Program-made: the position numbers and the translations under genes
Assembly (NCBI GenBank): GCA_000720805.1
Contig: JODI01000070.1
Span: 1 to 56,858, forward strand
Direction of reading: 5' to 3'
Source: Streptomyces violaceoruber
GTDB taxonomy: Bacteria > Actinomycetota > Actinomycetes > Streptomycetales > Streptomycetaceae
Length of the DNA: 56,858 bases
Shown here: positions 26,598 to 35,035 of the stretch, piece by piece
How the letters are laid out: each line of letters opens with the position of its first letter
Position numbering within the stretch: the first letter of the stretch is position 1
The notes under the pieces: generated by a model
Databases searched by the model: none
What the model was told of the DNA's origin: nothing
What the model saw: only the letters and a program-made list of their open reading frames with translations

Positions 26598-27837
26598 CCT
26601 TCAGTCGTACGACGTCGTCCCCGGTCTCGGAGAGGACGTTGCCGGTGCCGTGCAGCACACCGCCCACAACCCCGTGGTCGTGGACGTCTTCGCTCCAGTG
26701 CTCGTGGAAGGAGTGGTCAAGCACGTCGGTGGCCAGGACCGCTGCACCGACTCCGACCGCGGCGACCGCGACCGCGCCTTCGACGGGCAGCAGGGCCGTG
26801 GCCGCCGCTCCGACGGCCACACCGCCGAGGGCAGCGCCGCCGTCCACGACGACGGAGTGCTGCCAGGACCAACCCTTGTCGTGGTCGTCCTTCGCCTCGA
26901 CCAGCCCGCAGGCGGCGGCAGCCGCGACGTCCAGAACGGGGATTTCCCTGAGGAATTCCGGCAGGTCGGCCAGGCCCTTGCCGAGGCGCAACGCATCCGC
27001 CGCGTCGGCCAGCTTGACGTTCAGCGCCCGGTCGTACGGCAGCGCCGTGCTGCCCCGGTCGGCGCGCGCGATGGCCTCCTCCAGCGAGTCGACCTTGGTG
27101 GTCGCATCGGCGTAGGCGCCCTTGGCCGGAAGATCCTTGGGGAGCGTGCGGCCCGCCTTCTGGAACGCCTTGCGCTCCGCGCGAAGTTCCTTCTTGGCCG
27201 CCTGCTCCTCGGCCTTGGCTCCGTCGATCAGCTTCCGTGCCTCCTTGCCGCCGGCCCGGGCGTCCTCCGCGTCGTAGGCGTACAAGCCCCGCAGAGCGTC
27301 GGCGATGGTGACCTTGTCCCCCGTCGACACCGGTGCCGTCACCTGCGCGTACAGCCCCCGCAGCTGGTCCGCCGCGACCAGCCGTGCGTGCTGGGCGGTG
27401 TGCAGGATCTCCTCGCGCGCCGTGCCGTACTCACCCATCGCCGCGATGGTCTTCTGGTCCTCCGCGCTGGGCGGATTCGCGGTGGCGATCGCCAGTGGGG
27501 CGCCCTTGTCGCCCGTCGCGACGCCCTTGCGGGTGGCGATGTGCTCGGCGTTCTGGAGGGCCGTCTCGCAGGCGGAGAGTGCGTCGACGAGGGTGGAGAG
27601 GATGTCGCCCGCGCTGTGGACGAGGCTGGCGAGGGCGCCGGCCGCCAGGGCGTCCTCGCTCCAGGTGGCGCGGAAGGTCTCGGCCGCCTCGCCCTTCCAG
27701 CCGGCGTCGCCCGCCAGTCCCTCGACGGCACGGCTCAGCGGCTGGACCACACCGTCCAGTTTCTCCTTGGCGTTCTTGTACGTCTCGGCCATCGTGCGCA
27801 GTCCGCCGATGTCGCCGCCGACCCAGCTGTCGGCCAT
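26563..27837 (-). CDS. WXG100-superfamily ESX cargo-like protein with hydrophobic C-terminal region
   Basis: 424-aa protein. The N-terminal WXG-like helical region carries WKG at residues 47-49 (GDAGWKGEAAETFRATW). A long helical middle follows, rich in Ala, Lys and Glu (about 200-290). The C-terminal region has Gly/Ala-rich hydrophobic stretches (GGAALGGVAVGAAATALL, AVAVAAVGVGAAVLATDVL) and a final HSFHEHWSEDVHDHG histidine-rich part. The layout resembles long WXG/LXG proteins that carry C-terminal toxin modules. No catalytic motif of a known toxin is recognised. It starts by TGATG overlap with the gene before it and is followed by a small membrane protein. Confidence 0.8.
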   Translation of the reverse strand: MADSWVGGDIGGLRTMAETYKNAKEKLDGVVQPLSRAVEGLAGDAGWKGEAAETFRATWSEDALAAGALASLVHSAGDILSTLVDALSACETALQNAEHIATRKGVATGDKGAPLAIATANPPSAEDQKTIAAMGEYGTAREEILHTAQHARLVAADQLRGLYAQVTAPVSTGDKVTIADALRGLYAYDAEDARAGGKEARKLIDGAKAEEQAAKKELRAERKAFQKAGRTLPKDLPAKGAYADATTKVDSLEEAIARADRGSTALPYDRALNVKLADAADALRLGKGLADLPEFLREIPVLDVAAAAACGLVEAKDDHDKGWSWQHSVVVDGGAALGGVAVGAAATALLPVEGAVAVAAVGVGAAVLATDVLDHSFHEHWSEDVHDHGVVGGVLHGTGNVLSETGDDVVRLKDDVWHGIKSIF

Positions 27838-28139
27838 CAGCCGTCACCCACCATCAGGTCCTCGATCAGGCCGTGTACGTCGATGTCGTGGCGGCGGAAG
27901 GAGTCGTGGGCGTACGTCACCTTGTCACCGTGGTCGTCCAGGCGGTCGGCGAAGCCGATGTGCAGGGCGACGATCAGGTCGGCGACCTCCTTGAGCGCGT
28001 GGTCGAGCCCGGCGTCGCCGCCGTCGGCCACGGGCGGGGCCACGTCGGCGTGCAACTTGCGGTAGTTGACGGCCTCATCGTGGAAGGTCTTCGCCATCGA
28101 GTCGAGGTCGCTGAGTATCGCTTTGAAGTCGGCCGGCAT
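27837..28139 (-). CDS. Small helical Esx-like protein
   Basis: 100-aa protein of WXG100 size with two predicted helices (MPADFKAILSDLDSMAKTFH and ALKEVADLIVALHIGFADRL) but without a WXG motif. It overlaps the preceding ORF and the following 424-aa WXG gene by single bases, so the three should be co-translated. It is probably a partner or chaperone for the 424-aa protein. The start ATG at 28139 was chosen over a much longer open frame because the extension is Arg/Pro-rich non-coding-like sequence. Confidence 0.78.
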   Translation of the reverse strand: MPADFKAILSDLDSMAKTFHDEAVNYRKLHADVAPPVADGGDAGLDHALKEVADLIVALHIGFADRLDDHGDKVTYAHDSFRRHDIDVHGLIEDLMVGDG

Positions 28140-28687
28140 CAGCGCACCGCCAGGGCATAGGCGGCCAGGTCGGCCGGTTGCCAGGTGGGCGGTCCCGGCG
28201 CGAGGCGCGGGTCGAGCCGGACGGTGACTCCGTGTTCGCTCACGCCCTCCGCCAACGGGCCGATCGAGGTGGCGACCCACGGCTGGGCCTCGCCCAGCGC
28301 GGCCACGAGCCGGTCGAGAGTGGTGAAGGCGAGGGCCACGGTTCCGTCGATGGGGTGCTCGAAGAGTTCGTACTCGATGAACGGGACGCGGGTGAGGGCG
28401 CCGGACTGGTCCGTGGTGTCGACGTAGCGGGGGTGGGCCGGTACGAACACGGGGGTGTGGTAGGCCGGGACGCCGGGCTTCGGGCCCGGCGCATGCTCTG
28501 CGGACGGCACCGCCCCGACGTGCTCCACGGAGCCGCCGTCGGAGGGATCGACGTGATCGACGTGGTCCACGTAATCGAGAAGGCGTGATCTGCGGGGCTC
28601 CCCGGCCGATGGACCGGCTCGGGGCGGATCCGCGGACGGCTCCGCCTCGGCATAGTCGAGAAGGCGTGAACGGATCGGTATGCCCAC
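28139..28687 (-). CDS. SseB-like protein with duplicated SRLLDY motif
   Basis: 182-aa protein. The N-terminal 60 residues hold two copies of RSRLLDY (residues about 6-12 and 33-39) and a DHVDHVD run. The C-terminal 120 residues (YELFEHPIDGTVALAFTTLD, then LGEAQPWVATSIGPLAEG) resemble the SseB-type domain found in actinobacterial secretion loci. The GTG start at 28687 has GAGGAA about 7 nt upstream. It is the first gene of the coupled block 28687 to 26052 and presumably has its promoter in the following 225-bp spacer. Confidence 0.72.
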   Translation of the reverse strand: MGIPIRSRLLDYAEAEPSADPPRAGPSAGEPRRSRLLDYVDHVDHVDPSDGGSVEHVGAVPSAEHAPGPKPGVPAYHTPVFVPAHPRYVDTTDQSGALTRVPFIEYELFEHPIDGTVALAFTTLDRLVAALGEAQPWVATSIGPLAEGVSEHGVTVRLDPRLAPGPPTWQPADLAAYALAVR

Positions 28688-28912
28688 CGCCGGTTCCTCT
28701 TCCCCGTGGATGATGTGGCGGCACCACCGTAGCCAGCGGGTATTCGGGCAATTCCCGTTATTTCAGGTGGGCGTGATACGAGTATGCGGAACCCATACGT
28801 CGGTTTGGCCACGACCAGGTCGGCCCTTGACCGCGGGATGACCGGCGGGGCACGCCGAGTTCGCCCGCTGAAGAACCAGTCGCCTTCCCAACGGGCCGCG
28901 CCGCGCGGTCAG

Positions 28913-29536
28913 TCAGCAGACTCCCTGACGGGTCGTCACCGCGAAGTCGTACGACGGGATGGTCAGCGTCCCCTCGCCGCCCGCGATGCCGGGCGGTTCA
29001 TAGTCGCCGTCCTTCGACCGGGTGCGCGTGACGTTCAGGCAGAATGCCGTGCCCGCGCCGGAGGCCGTGACCCGGTAGCGCGCCTCGGAGGCGGTGTTGT
29101 AGTCGGCGGGCCTGGCGTCCACGCCGGACTGCGGGGCGTCCGAGCCGCCGTGCTCGACGACCTCGTCCTCGATCTTCGTCGCGTATTCGTCGATCCAGCC
29201 GGTGTCGGAGTCGGGGTCGTCGGCGTACATGTCGTCGTGGCCCGAGCTTCCGTCCAGGGCGTCCGTGGCCCCCTGCACCGCGCTGGTCAGCTCGTTGTCG
29301 TCCCATGACATGTCGTCGGAGACGCCGAAGGACTGCACGCCCAGGTAGATGCCGACGCCCGCCGTGGCGACGAGCGCGACGCGCGCGACGACGAAGGCGG
29401 CGTCGGGCAGTTCCTCGGCCGACGGGTTGACGCGAGTGCGCCAGGCCCGTACGCGGTCCGCCTTGACACAGGCCATGGCCAGCAGTCCGGCCGACAGGAC
29501 GAGGCCCAGAACGTTCAGTTTCGTCAGCGCGTCCAC
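28913..29536 (-). CDS. Membrane protein of the ESX core cluster, unknown function
   Basis: 207-aa protein with two N-terminal hydrophobic segments (residues about 5-22 and 48-68), an acidic middle (DDMSWDDNELTS, DDMYADDPDSD) and an extracytoplasmic-looking C-terminal domain ending in Cys. The GTG start at 29536 (VDALTKLNVLGL) overlaps the mycosin stop by 13 bp, so it is co-translated with eccB and mycP copy 2. Much longer upstream reading in this frame is an antisense-frame artefact. No domain name can be given. Confidence 0.75.
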   Translation of the reverse strand: MDALTKLNVLGLVLSAGLLAMACVKADRVRAWRTRVNPSAEELPDAAFVVARVALVATAGVGIYLGVQSFGVSDDMSWDDNELTSAVQGATDALDGSSGHDDMYADDPDSDTGWIDEYATKIEDEVVEHGGSDAPQSGVDARPADYNTASEARYRVTASGAGTAFCLNVTRTRSKDGDYEPPGIAGGEGTLTIPSYDFAVTTRQGVC

Positions 29537-30810
29537 GGGCCGCCGTCCAGTCGGCGACCCCGCTTCCGCCGCGCATCCCGGATCGCGACCGCCGTCCCGC
29601 CCAGGCCGGCCACCAGGACGAGACCGCCGACCACGACGTACGTCGCCAGCCGTGCGTTGCGTTCGGCGGGGGTCTCGCCGAACTGGAACGTGGCGGGGGC
29701 CGGGGCTTCCTGTCGGGCGAGGCCGTCCCGGGGGTCGGGGGACTCCAGCGGCTTGTCGTCCTCCGTCAGGGCGCGTACGGGGTCCACGACGCCCCAGCCG
29801 ACCAGCCGGTCGTGGCCGGCGATGGTGCGCTCGGCGGTCTGCTCGATCTGGGCGACGACCTCCCGTGCGGTCCAGTCCGGGTGCTTCGCCTTGATCAGCG
29901 CCGCGACGCCCGCGACGTACGGCGCCGAGAAACTCGTACCGTTGTCGGAGCAGTGACCGCCCTTGGGAACCGTGGAGATCATGTCGACGCCCGGAGCCGC
30001 CACGCCGACGAAATCGCCGGACTGGGAGAAGGCGGCGCGCTCGTTGTTGCGGTCCGAGGCCGCGACCGCGAGGACGCCCTTGAAGGACGCGGGGTAGGTC
30101 TTCTTGACGTTGCCGCCGAGGCCGTCGTTGCCCGCCGAGGCCACGACCACGATGCGCTGGGCCAGGGCCGTGTCGATCGCACGCTCCAGCCGGGGGGTCG
30201 GCCTCACCGCGTTCGAGGTGTCCTGGGAGATGTTGATGACGCCGGCCCTGGCCTGGACGGCGTAGAGGATGGCGTCGGCCAGACTCTCGGCGGTGCCGTG
30301 GCCCTCGGCGTCGTTCTGCTGGATCGGGATGATCGTCGCCTCGGGGGCCAGGCCCACGAAGCCGGTGCCCGCGGCGGGGCGGGCCGCGATGATGCCGGCG
30401 ACCTTGGTGCCGTGGCCGACGGTGTCCGTGGTGCCGTTCTCGTTGCCCCGCTCGATGGGGTTGCCCTGGTCGTCCTTGAGGTTCCTGGGCAGGAAGTTGC
30501 GGCCGCTCTTCACGTCGACCGCGCCGGCGAGCTGCGGGTTCTTCACGTCCACGCCGGTGTCGATCACCGCGACCCGGACGTCCTTGCCCCTGGACTGACT
30601 CCACAGTTCGTCCAGGAGCACCCGCTGCAGGGACCAAGGGCGGCCGGGGTACTTGCCGTTGGGGAACGCGCACTGGTCCGAGTACGGGAGGTCGGCCGCC
30701 GCCGCGGGGGGTGCGAGGACGACGGGGGTCGTCACCGTGACGAGCAGGGTCGCGGCCGCCGCCGTCCTCGTACGGAGGAGGCGCAGGCGGGAGAAGGACG
30801 TCGATGCCAT
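29524..30810 (-). CDS. mycP: Type VII secretion-associated subtilisin-like protease (mycosin), copy 2
   Basis: 428-aa S8 protease with a signal peptide (about 1-39), catalytic Asp84 (VAVIDTGVD), His133 (VGHGTKVAG), Ser293 (GTSFSAPYVAG) and Asn228 (ASAGNDG). A conserved Cys pair is plausible (C47, C287). A C-terminal transmembrane helix (TYVVVGGLVLVAGLGGTAVAI) ends in an Arg/Lys-rich tail. It lies 13 bp downstream of eccB, the classic eccB-mycP arrangement, so this copy is the likelier structural mycosin of the secretion core. Confidence 0.94.
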   Translation of the reverse strand: MASTSFSRLRLLRTRTAAAATLLVTVTTPVVLAPPAAAADLPYSDQCAFPNGKYPGRPWSLQRVLLDELWSQSRGKDVRVAVIDTGVDVKNPQLAGAVDVKSGRNFLPRNLKDDQGNPIERGNENGTTDTVGHGTKVAGIIAARPAAGTGFVGLAPEATIIPIQQNDAEGHGTAESLADAILYAVQARAGVINISQDTSNAVRPTPRLERAIDTALAQRIVVVASAGNDGLGGNVKKTYPASFKGVLAVAASDRNNERAAFSQSGDFVGVAAPGVDMISTVPKGGHCSDNGTSFSAPYVAGVAALIKAKHPDWTAREVVAQIEQTAERTIAGHDRLVGWGVVDPVRALTEDDKPLESPDPRDGLARQEAPAPATFQFGETPAERNARLATYVVVGGLVLVAGLGGTAVAIRDARRKRGRRLDGGPWTR

Positions 30811-30822
30811 GTCCGACTCCCC

Positions 30823-32349
30823 TCAGGAGCCCTGCGGCTGGCGGGCCGCGGTCGTCGACAGGCGGGGGCCCGTGGGCAGGAACTCCGACCAGGGGGCGGG
30901 GATCGGTGTCGGCTCCACGTCCGCGTAGCCCAGGCGGCTCCGGGCCTGCTGGGCCTCCTGTTGGGCCTGTTCGCGCTCCTTGGCCGTGGTGCCGATGCCC
31001 GCGTCGTCGGTGGCGCTGTCGGCGTTGGACTGCAGGACGTACCGCAGCCCCGTGTCGGTGACCAGGAAGACGGGGCCGACCTTGGTCTCCTTGCCCTGGA
31101 ACTGGCGGTAGAGCTGGCCGGAGCCGGGCGTGACGTAGGCGCTGGAGGAGCCGGTGGGGAGCTTGGCCGGGAAGTCCGTGCCCGCCCAGGTGCTCAGGGT
31201 CGTGGCGCCCGAGTCGCCGTTCACGCCGCGCAGGACGTTGCAGACCGTGCTGCGGCTGCCGGTCGTCCCGGAGGTCTCGCTGACGGGCTCGGGGTCCTCG
31301 CTGGGCCAGCGGTACTCGGTGCCGAACGGCTTGCCGGGGACGATCGCGCCGGGGCCCAGCGCCTTGGCACGACCGGCCTGGCCCAGCGGGACCAGGTCCT
31401 CGCTGAACAGCAGGAGTTGGGCGACGAACGCGGAGATGGGGGCGACCCGGCCGGGCAACACCACGTAGTACTGGTCCGAGTTGAGGTCGGAGGCCTTGAG
31501 CACCATGCCGACCTTGTCGGTCGCCTCGTCCAGTTGCCCGGGGGCGCCGGCCGTGGCGCCGACCTGGCCGGGAATCTCCGGGAAGGAGATCGGGTCGCCC
31601 TCGTGGAGGGTCGCCAGCCACTCCCTGGACACCTTCTGGGGCTCGCGGCCGGAGCCGACGACGGCGCGCAGCAGCAGTTCGTCACTCTTGTCGACGGGGT
31701 ACGCCCTGCCGGTCGCGTCCACGACATAGCGCTTGCCGTCCGGGCCCTCGACGTACAGCAGTTGACCGCCGGTCAGCTTCTGTCCCTTGCCCTCGGTCGC
31801 GTCCATGTCGCGGGAGGCCAGGACCAGGGCGGCCTTCTGGATGGACTCGCCGCCCGCGCTGGGCCGTTCGCACACCGCCCAGCGTTTCGCGCTGCCCGCC
31901 TCCGCCGCCGAGGGGAGACGGTCGGGCGCGTACGGGATGCCGATGGTGACGCCGTGCGGGATCTTGCCGCTGTCCAGGACGGACTCGGCGACGGTCACGA
32001 CCTCGCCCTGGTTCGCGTTGAGCAGCAGCTTCGCGGACGCCATGTTCAGCACGGGGTGCAACTGGACCTGTCCGTCGGTCTTCAGGACCACGTAACGCGT
32101 GGTCGAGTCGCTGGCGATGATCACCTTCGCGTTCGGCGTGTTCCAGCCTTTCGGCGCGGTGGGCTTGAACATGCCGATCGCACCGAACACGGCCAGGATG
32201 ACCACGCCCACGATGGTGCCGGGAAGGATCGCGCGCAGCGGCCGGGGTGCCCCTTCCTCGGAGCCGTCGGGGGACGACTGCAGGAAGGCCGCGAGCATAC
32301 GGCGCTTCGCGAAGGTGTAGGCATTGAGCTGGTCCCGCCGAGATGCCAT
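30823..32349 (-). CDS. eccB: Type VII secretion protein EccB
   Basis: 508-aa ESX membrane core component with a short cytoplasmic N-terminus (MASRRDQLNAYTFAKRRMLA, the conserved EccB start), one transmembrane helix (about 41-61) and a large periplasmic/extracytoplasmic domain with EccB R-type repeats. The ATG at 32349 has GGGGAGAG upstream. It is divergent from eccE across 195 bp. A proline/glutamine-containing C-terminus follows the folded part. Confidence 0.94.
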   Translation of the reverse strand: MASRRDQLNAYTFAKRRMLAAFLQSSPDGSEEGAPRPLRAILPGTIVGVVILAVFGAIGMFKPTAPKGWNTPNAKVIIASDSTTRYVVLKTDGQVQLHPVLNMASAKLLLNANQGEVVTVAESVLDSGKIPHGVTIGIPYAPDRLPSAAEAGSAKRWAVCERPSAGGESIQKAALVLASRDMDATEGKGQKLTGGQLLYVEGPDGKRYVVDATGRAYPVDKSDELLLRAVVGSGREPQKVSREWLATLHEGDPISFPEIPGQVGATAGAPGQLDEATDKVGMVLKASDLNSDQYYVVLPGRVAPISAFVAQLLLFSEDLVPLGQAGRAKALGPGAIVPGKPFGTEYRWPSEDPEPVSETSGTTGSRSTVCNVLRGVNGDSGATTLSTWAGTDFPAKLPTGSSSAYVTPGSGQLYRQFQGKETKVGPVFLVTDTGLRYVLQSNADSATDDAGIGTTAKEREQAQQEAQQARSRLGYADVEPTPIPAPWSEFLPTGPRLSTTAARQPQGS

Positions 32350-32547
32350 CTGTGCCTGTCTCTCCCCGTGTGTCACCTGGGCCGCTCGGGCGGGCGCGAC
32401 GCAGTCTCCGCCGCCGATGTCAGACCGGGCCCCTACTATGCCTGTTATCCGGAGGCACTGCCGGAGCGGGTAGGGTACCCGGACCCTCAAGGGGCCTGTG
32501 TGGTGCTGGGATACAGCCAGTTGTGAGCAAAGCGGGGGGATGGTGTG

Positions 32548-33864
32548 ATGGCTACCGGAACGCGCGCGCGGTCCATCGGCCGATCGCGGACGCAGGGCGG
32601 CGCAGCGCCTCAACAGCCGCCACGGCAGCAGCCCGCCGCGGCGGGCTCGCTCCATCTCAGAGCCCGTTCCGGCCGGGTGGGGACATCCCGGTTGCAACGC
32701 GTCGTCCTGCTGGAACTCGCCGCGGCCGCCCTGGTCGTCGGCTGGATGATCGGCCCCATGGCACTCGTGGGGGCCACCGTGGTCGCCGTCTGCCTGGTGC
32801 TGCTGTCCTTCGTTCGCCGCCGCGGCCGTTCCCTGCCCGAATGGCTCGCCACCGCAAGGGCGTTGCGGGCGCGACAGCGGCAGGCCGCGAACACACCGAT
32901 ACCGGCGGGCACCGAGCCGGGACTCGCGCCGGCCGTGGAATGCGACCCCAGCCTGCGCACGTACACGTACAGCGGCCGCGACCGGCGCCCGGTCGGCATC
33001 GTCGGGGACGGCACATTCGTCACCGCCGTCCTGCAGGTGGAGGCCGACGCCACCGCGCTGCGGGCCGAGCGCAACCGGCACCCGCTGCCGCTGGCTCTGG
33101 TGTACGACGCCCTGGAGGTGGACGGGATCCGGCTGGAGTCGGCACAGGTCGTGCTGCACACCCAGCCCGCGCCCGCGCTCCACCTGCCGCAGCAGTCCGT
33201 GGCCGTCGCCAACTACGCGCCTCTGCAGGAGCAGACGGGCGCGCCGGCCGTGCGCATCACCTGGATCGCGTTGAAGCTCGACCCGGAGCTGTGCCCCGAG
33301 GCCGTGGCGGTGCGCGGCGGTGGTCTCGTCGGCGCCCAGAAGTGTGTCGTACGGGCCGCCGACCAGCTCGCCAGCCGGCTGACCGGTGCCGGGTTCCGGG
33401 TGACCCTCCTCGACGAGGAGGAGCTGACCGGTGCCGTCGCCACCTCGGCCTGTGCCAACCCGCTGGTGACGGCGGAGGCGGGGCGGACGGACACGCGGGA
33501 GCGGCGTACCGAGGAGTCCGGCCGGAGCTGGCGCTGCGACAACCGCAGACACACCACCTACTGGATCCGCCGCTGGCCCTCGCTGGGCGGCGAGAGAGCC
33601 CCGTCACTGCCCCAGCTCGTCGCTCTGGTCACGGCCGTCCCTGCCCTCGCCACCACCTTCAGCCTCACGCTCACGCGCGGGGAGCGGCAGGAGGTCTCCG
33701 TGTGCGGACATCTGCGGGTGACCGGGCGCAGCGACGACGAACTCGTCGCGGCCCGGCGCGCCGTGCAGTCCGCGGCCCGCCACACGGGCACGGGTCTGGC
33801 CCGCCTCGACCGCGAACAGGTGCCCGGCGTGCTCGCCACCCTGCCCCTCGGAGGTGCCCGGTGA
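32548..33864 (+). CDS. eccE: Type VII secretion protein EccE
   Basis: 438-aa protein with a Gln/Arg/Pro-rich N-terminus, two adjacent transmembrane helices (about 52-70 and 71-88) and a soluble C-terminal domain typical of EccE. The ATG at 32548 is preceded by GGGGGGA; an in-frame GTG lies one codon upstream. It completes the EccB-EccC-EccD-EccE core encoded in this window. Its stop overlaps the next gene as GTGA. Confidence 0.9.
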   Translation: MATGTRARSIGRSRTQGGAAPQQPPRQQPAAAGSLHLRARSGRVGTSRLQRVVLLELAAAALVVGWMIGPMALVGATVVAVCLVLLSFVRRRGRSLPEWLATARALRARQRQAANTPIPAGTEPGLAPAVECDPSLRTYTYSGRDRRPVGIVGDGTFVTAVLQVEADATALRAERNRHPLPLALVYDALEVDGIRLESAQVVLHTQPAPALHLPQQSVAVANYAPLQEQTGAPAVRITWIALKLDPELCPEAVAVRGGGLVGAQKCVVRAADQLASRLTGAGFRVTLLDEEELTGAVATSACANPLVTAEAGRTDTRERRTEESGRSWRCDNRRHTTYWIRRWPSLGGERAPSLPQLVALVTAVPALATTFSLTLTRGERQEVSVCGHLRVTGRSDDELVAARRAVQSAARHTGTGLARLDREQVPGVLATLPLGGAR

Positions 33865-34646
33865 CGGCGATGACCACCCGCCCGGGACAACCGCCCGCAG
33901 GCCGCGGCGAGCCCGGGCCCTCCACCCCCGCACGGGCACGGGAACTGCTCCGCAACGGCTTCGGGCTGATCGGCCCACGGCACAGTCGGCACTCCGTGTC
34001 CGTCGAACAACTGGACGCGCTCGCACTGCCCATCGGGGACGACGGCGTCGTCATCGGGGTGAACGCGCAGGGCGGTCCCGCGGTGCTGGGGCTCAACCGA
34101 CCCACCCCCTACGACGTCGTCCTCATCGGCGGCCTGTGGACCGTGCAGGTCATCGCGCTCAGGGCGGCGGCCACGGGGGCACGGGTCGCCGTGGAGACGG
34201 GACGTCCGCAGGCCTGGATGCAGATGGTGCACGCCATGGGCGGCGGCCAGAACGGCCTGGCGGTGTACGACGTCGGACGGGTCCCCCCGCAGGGCACCTC
34301 GGCCGGTACGCCGGTGCTGGTGGTGCGGGACTGCGGTATGCGCCCGCCGCGCGGCCGGGTCACCTCCGGGCCGTGGCAGGCGGTGCTGACGCTGCTGCCG
34401 TACCTCAGCCCGGTCGCGCCGCGCCTCGTCAGACAGGCCCGGCTCGTCGGCGTCCAGCGCGTCTCGCCGGACGAAGCCGCGGAACTGGGCCGGACCATGG
34501 CGCTGCCCCGGGCCGAGATGGACGCTCTGCCCGGACTCTCCGACGGGCTGACGCTGTGGTGCAGCGACCGCGACCGGCAGTATGTGATGACCCATCCCAC
34601 GGACGCCGAGATCGGATTGTTGGGTATGCCACGAAGGATGGACTGA
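33861..34646 (+). CDS. EccE-linked protein of the ESX locus, unknown function
   Basis: 261-aa soluble-looking protein. It begins with a disordered Pro/Gly-rich stretch (about 1-35), followed by a compact domain with alternating hydrophobic strands (DDGVVIGVNAQGGPAVLGLN, YDVVLIGGLWTVQVIALRAA). No transmembrane helix and no P-loop lysine motif are evident. The GTG start at 33861 overlaps the eccE stop and has GGAGG about 8 nt upstream, so it is tightly coupled to eccE and probably acts at the cytoplasmic side of the complex. Confidence 0.78.
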   Translation: MTAMTTRPGQPPAGRGEPGPSTPARARELLRNGFGLIGPRHSRHSVSVEQLDALALPIGDDGVVIGVNAQGGPAVLGLNRPTPYDVVLIGGLWTVQVIALRAAATGARVAVETGRPQAWMQMVHAMGGGQNGLAVYDVGRVPPQGTSAGTPVLVVRDCGMRPPRGRVTSGPWQAVLTLLPYLSPVAPRLVRQARLVGVQRVSPDEAAELGRTMALPRAEMDALPGLSDGLTLWCSDRDRQYVMTHPTDAEIGLLGMPRRMD

Positions 34647-35035
34647 ATCACCGTCTGCCTGACGGGAAAGGTGCGGCTGGGGAAGTCCAGTGGCACCAAG
34701 TCGGCATCCAGGGGCGATTGTTCCGGTTTTCACCCCACTTCAGCGCCCGTTATCGGACGGTTCGTTCGCCGAAGAGCGGTGACAGGGACGATGCTTTGGG
34801 ACCGCAGGTGACGCCATGGGCAGGCCGTGAGGAGTGGACGGGCCTGCCGAGGTGGGGTGCGTGGTGATTAGGCTGGTACCGGGCGCGACGCCAGAACCCG
34901 TGGACCGGGCGTCCCGGCCCAGGGGGAGAGCCGGTGGATCGGACGACCTCGAACGACTCAGGACGACAAGTAACGGTCGCCCCGCACGGCATGTCCGGCA
35001 CGGCATGAGGGTGCTCGACCACACCAGGAGGAACT
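34647..35035 (+). promoter_or_regulatory. 389-bp spacer before the ParA-like gene
   Basis: No gene with convincing codon bias is seen. The segment probably holds the promoter of the ParA-like gene; a TAGGCT hexamer at about 34,869-34,874 is a possible -10 box with no clear -35. AGGAGGAAC immediately before the GTG at 35036 is a very strong ribosome-binding site. Confidence 0.3.

Noticed and set aside
29537..31621. N-terminal extension joining the 207-aa membrane protein frame to a 902-codon ORF
   Set aside because: The extension is out of frame with and overlaps the mycosin and eccB; a GTG start at 29536 fits the operon.
29812..32526. A 904-codon open frame on the plus strand opposite eccB and a mycosin
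   Set aside because: It is antisense to two well-supported genes, has Val/Asp/Arg/Gly-rich composition typical of the complementary frame in high-GC DNA, and no recognisable domain.
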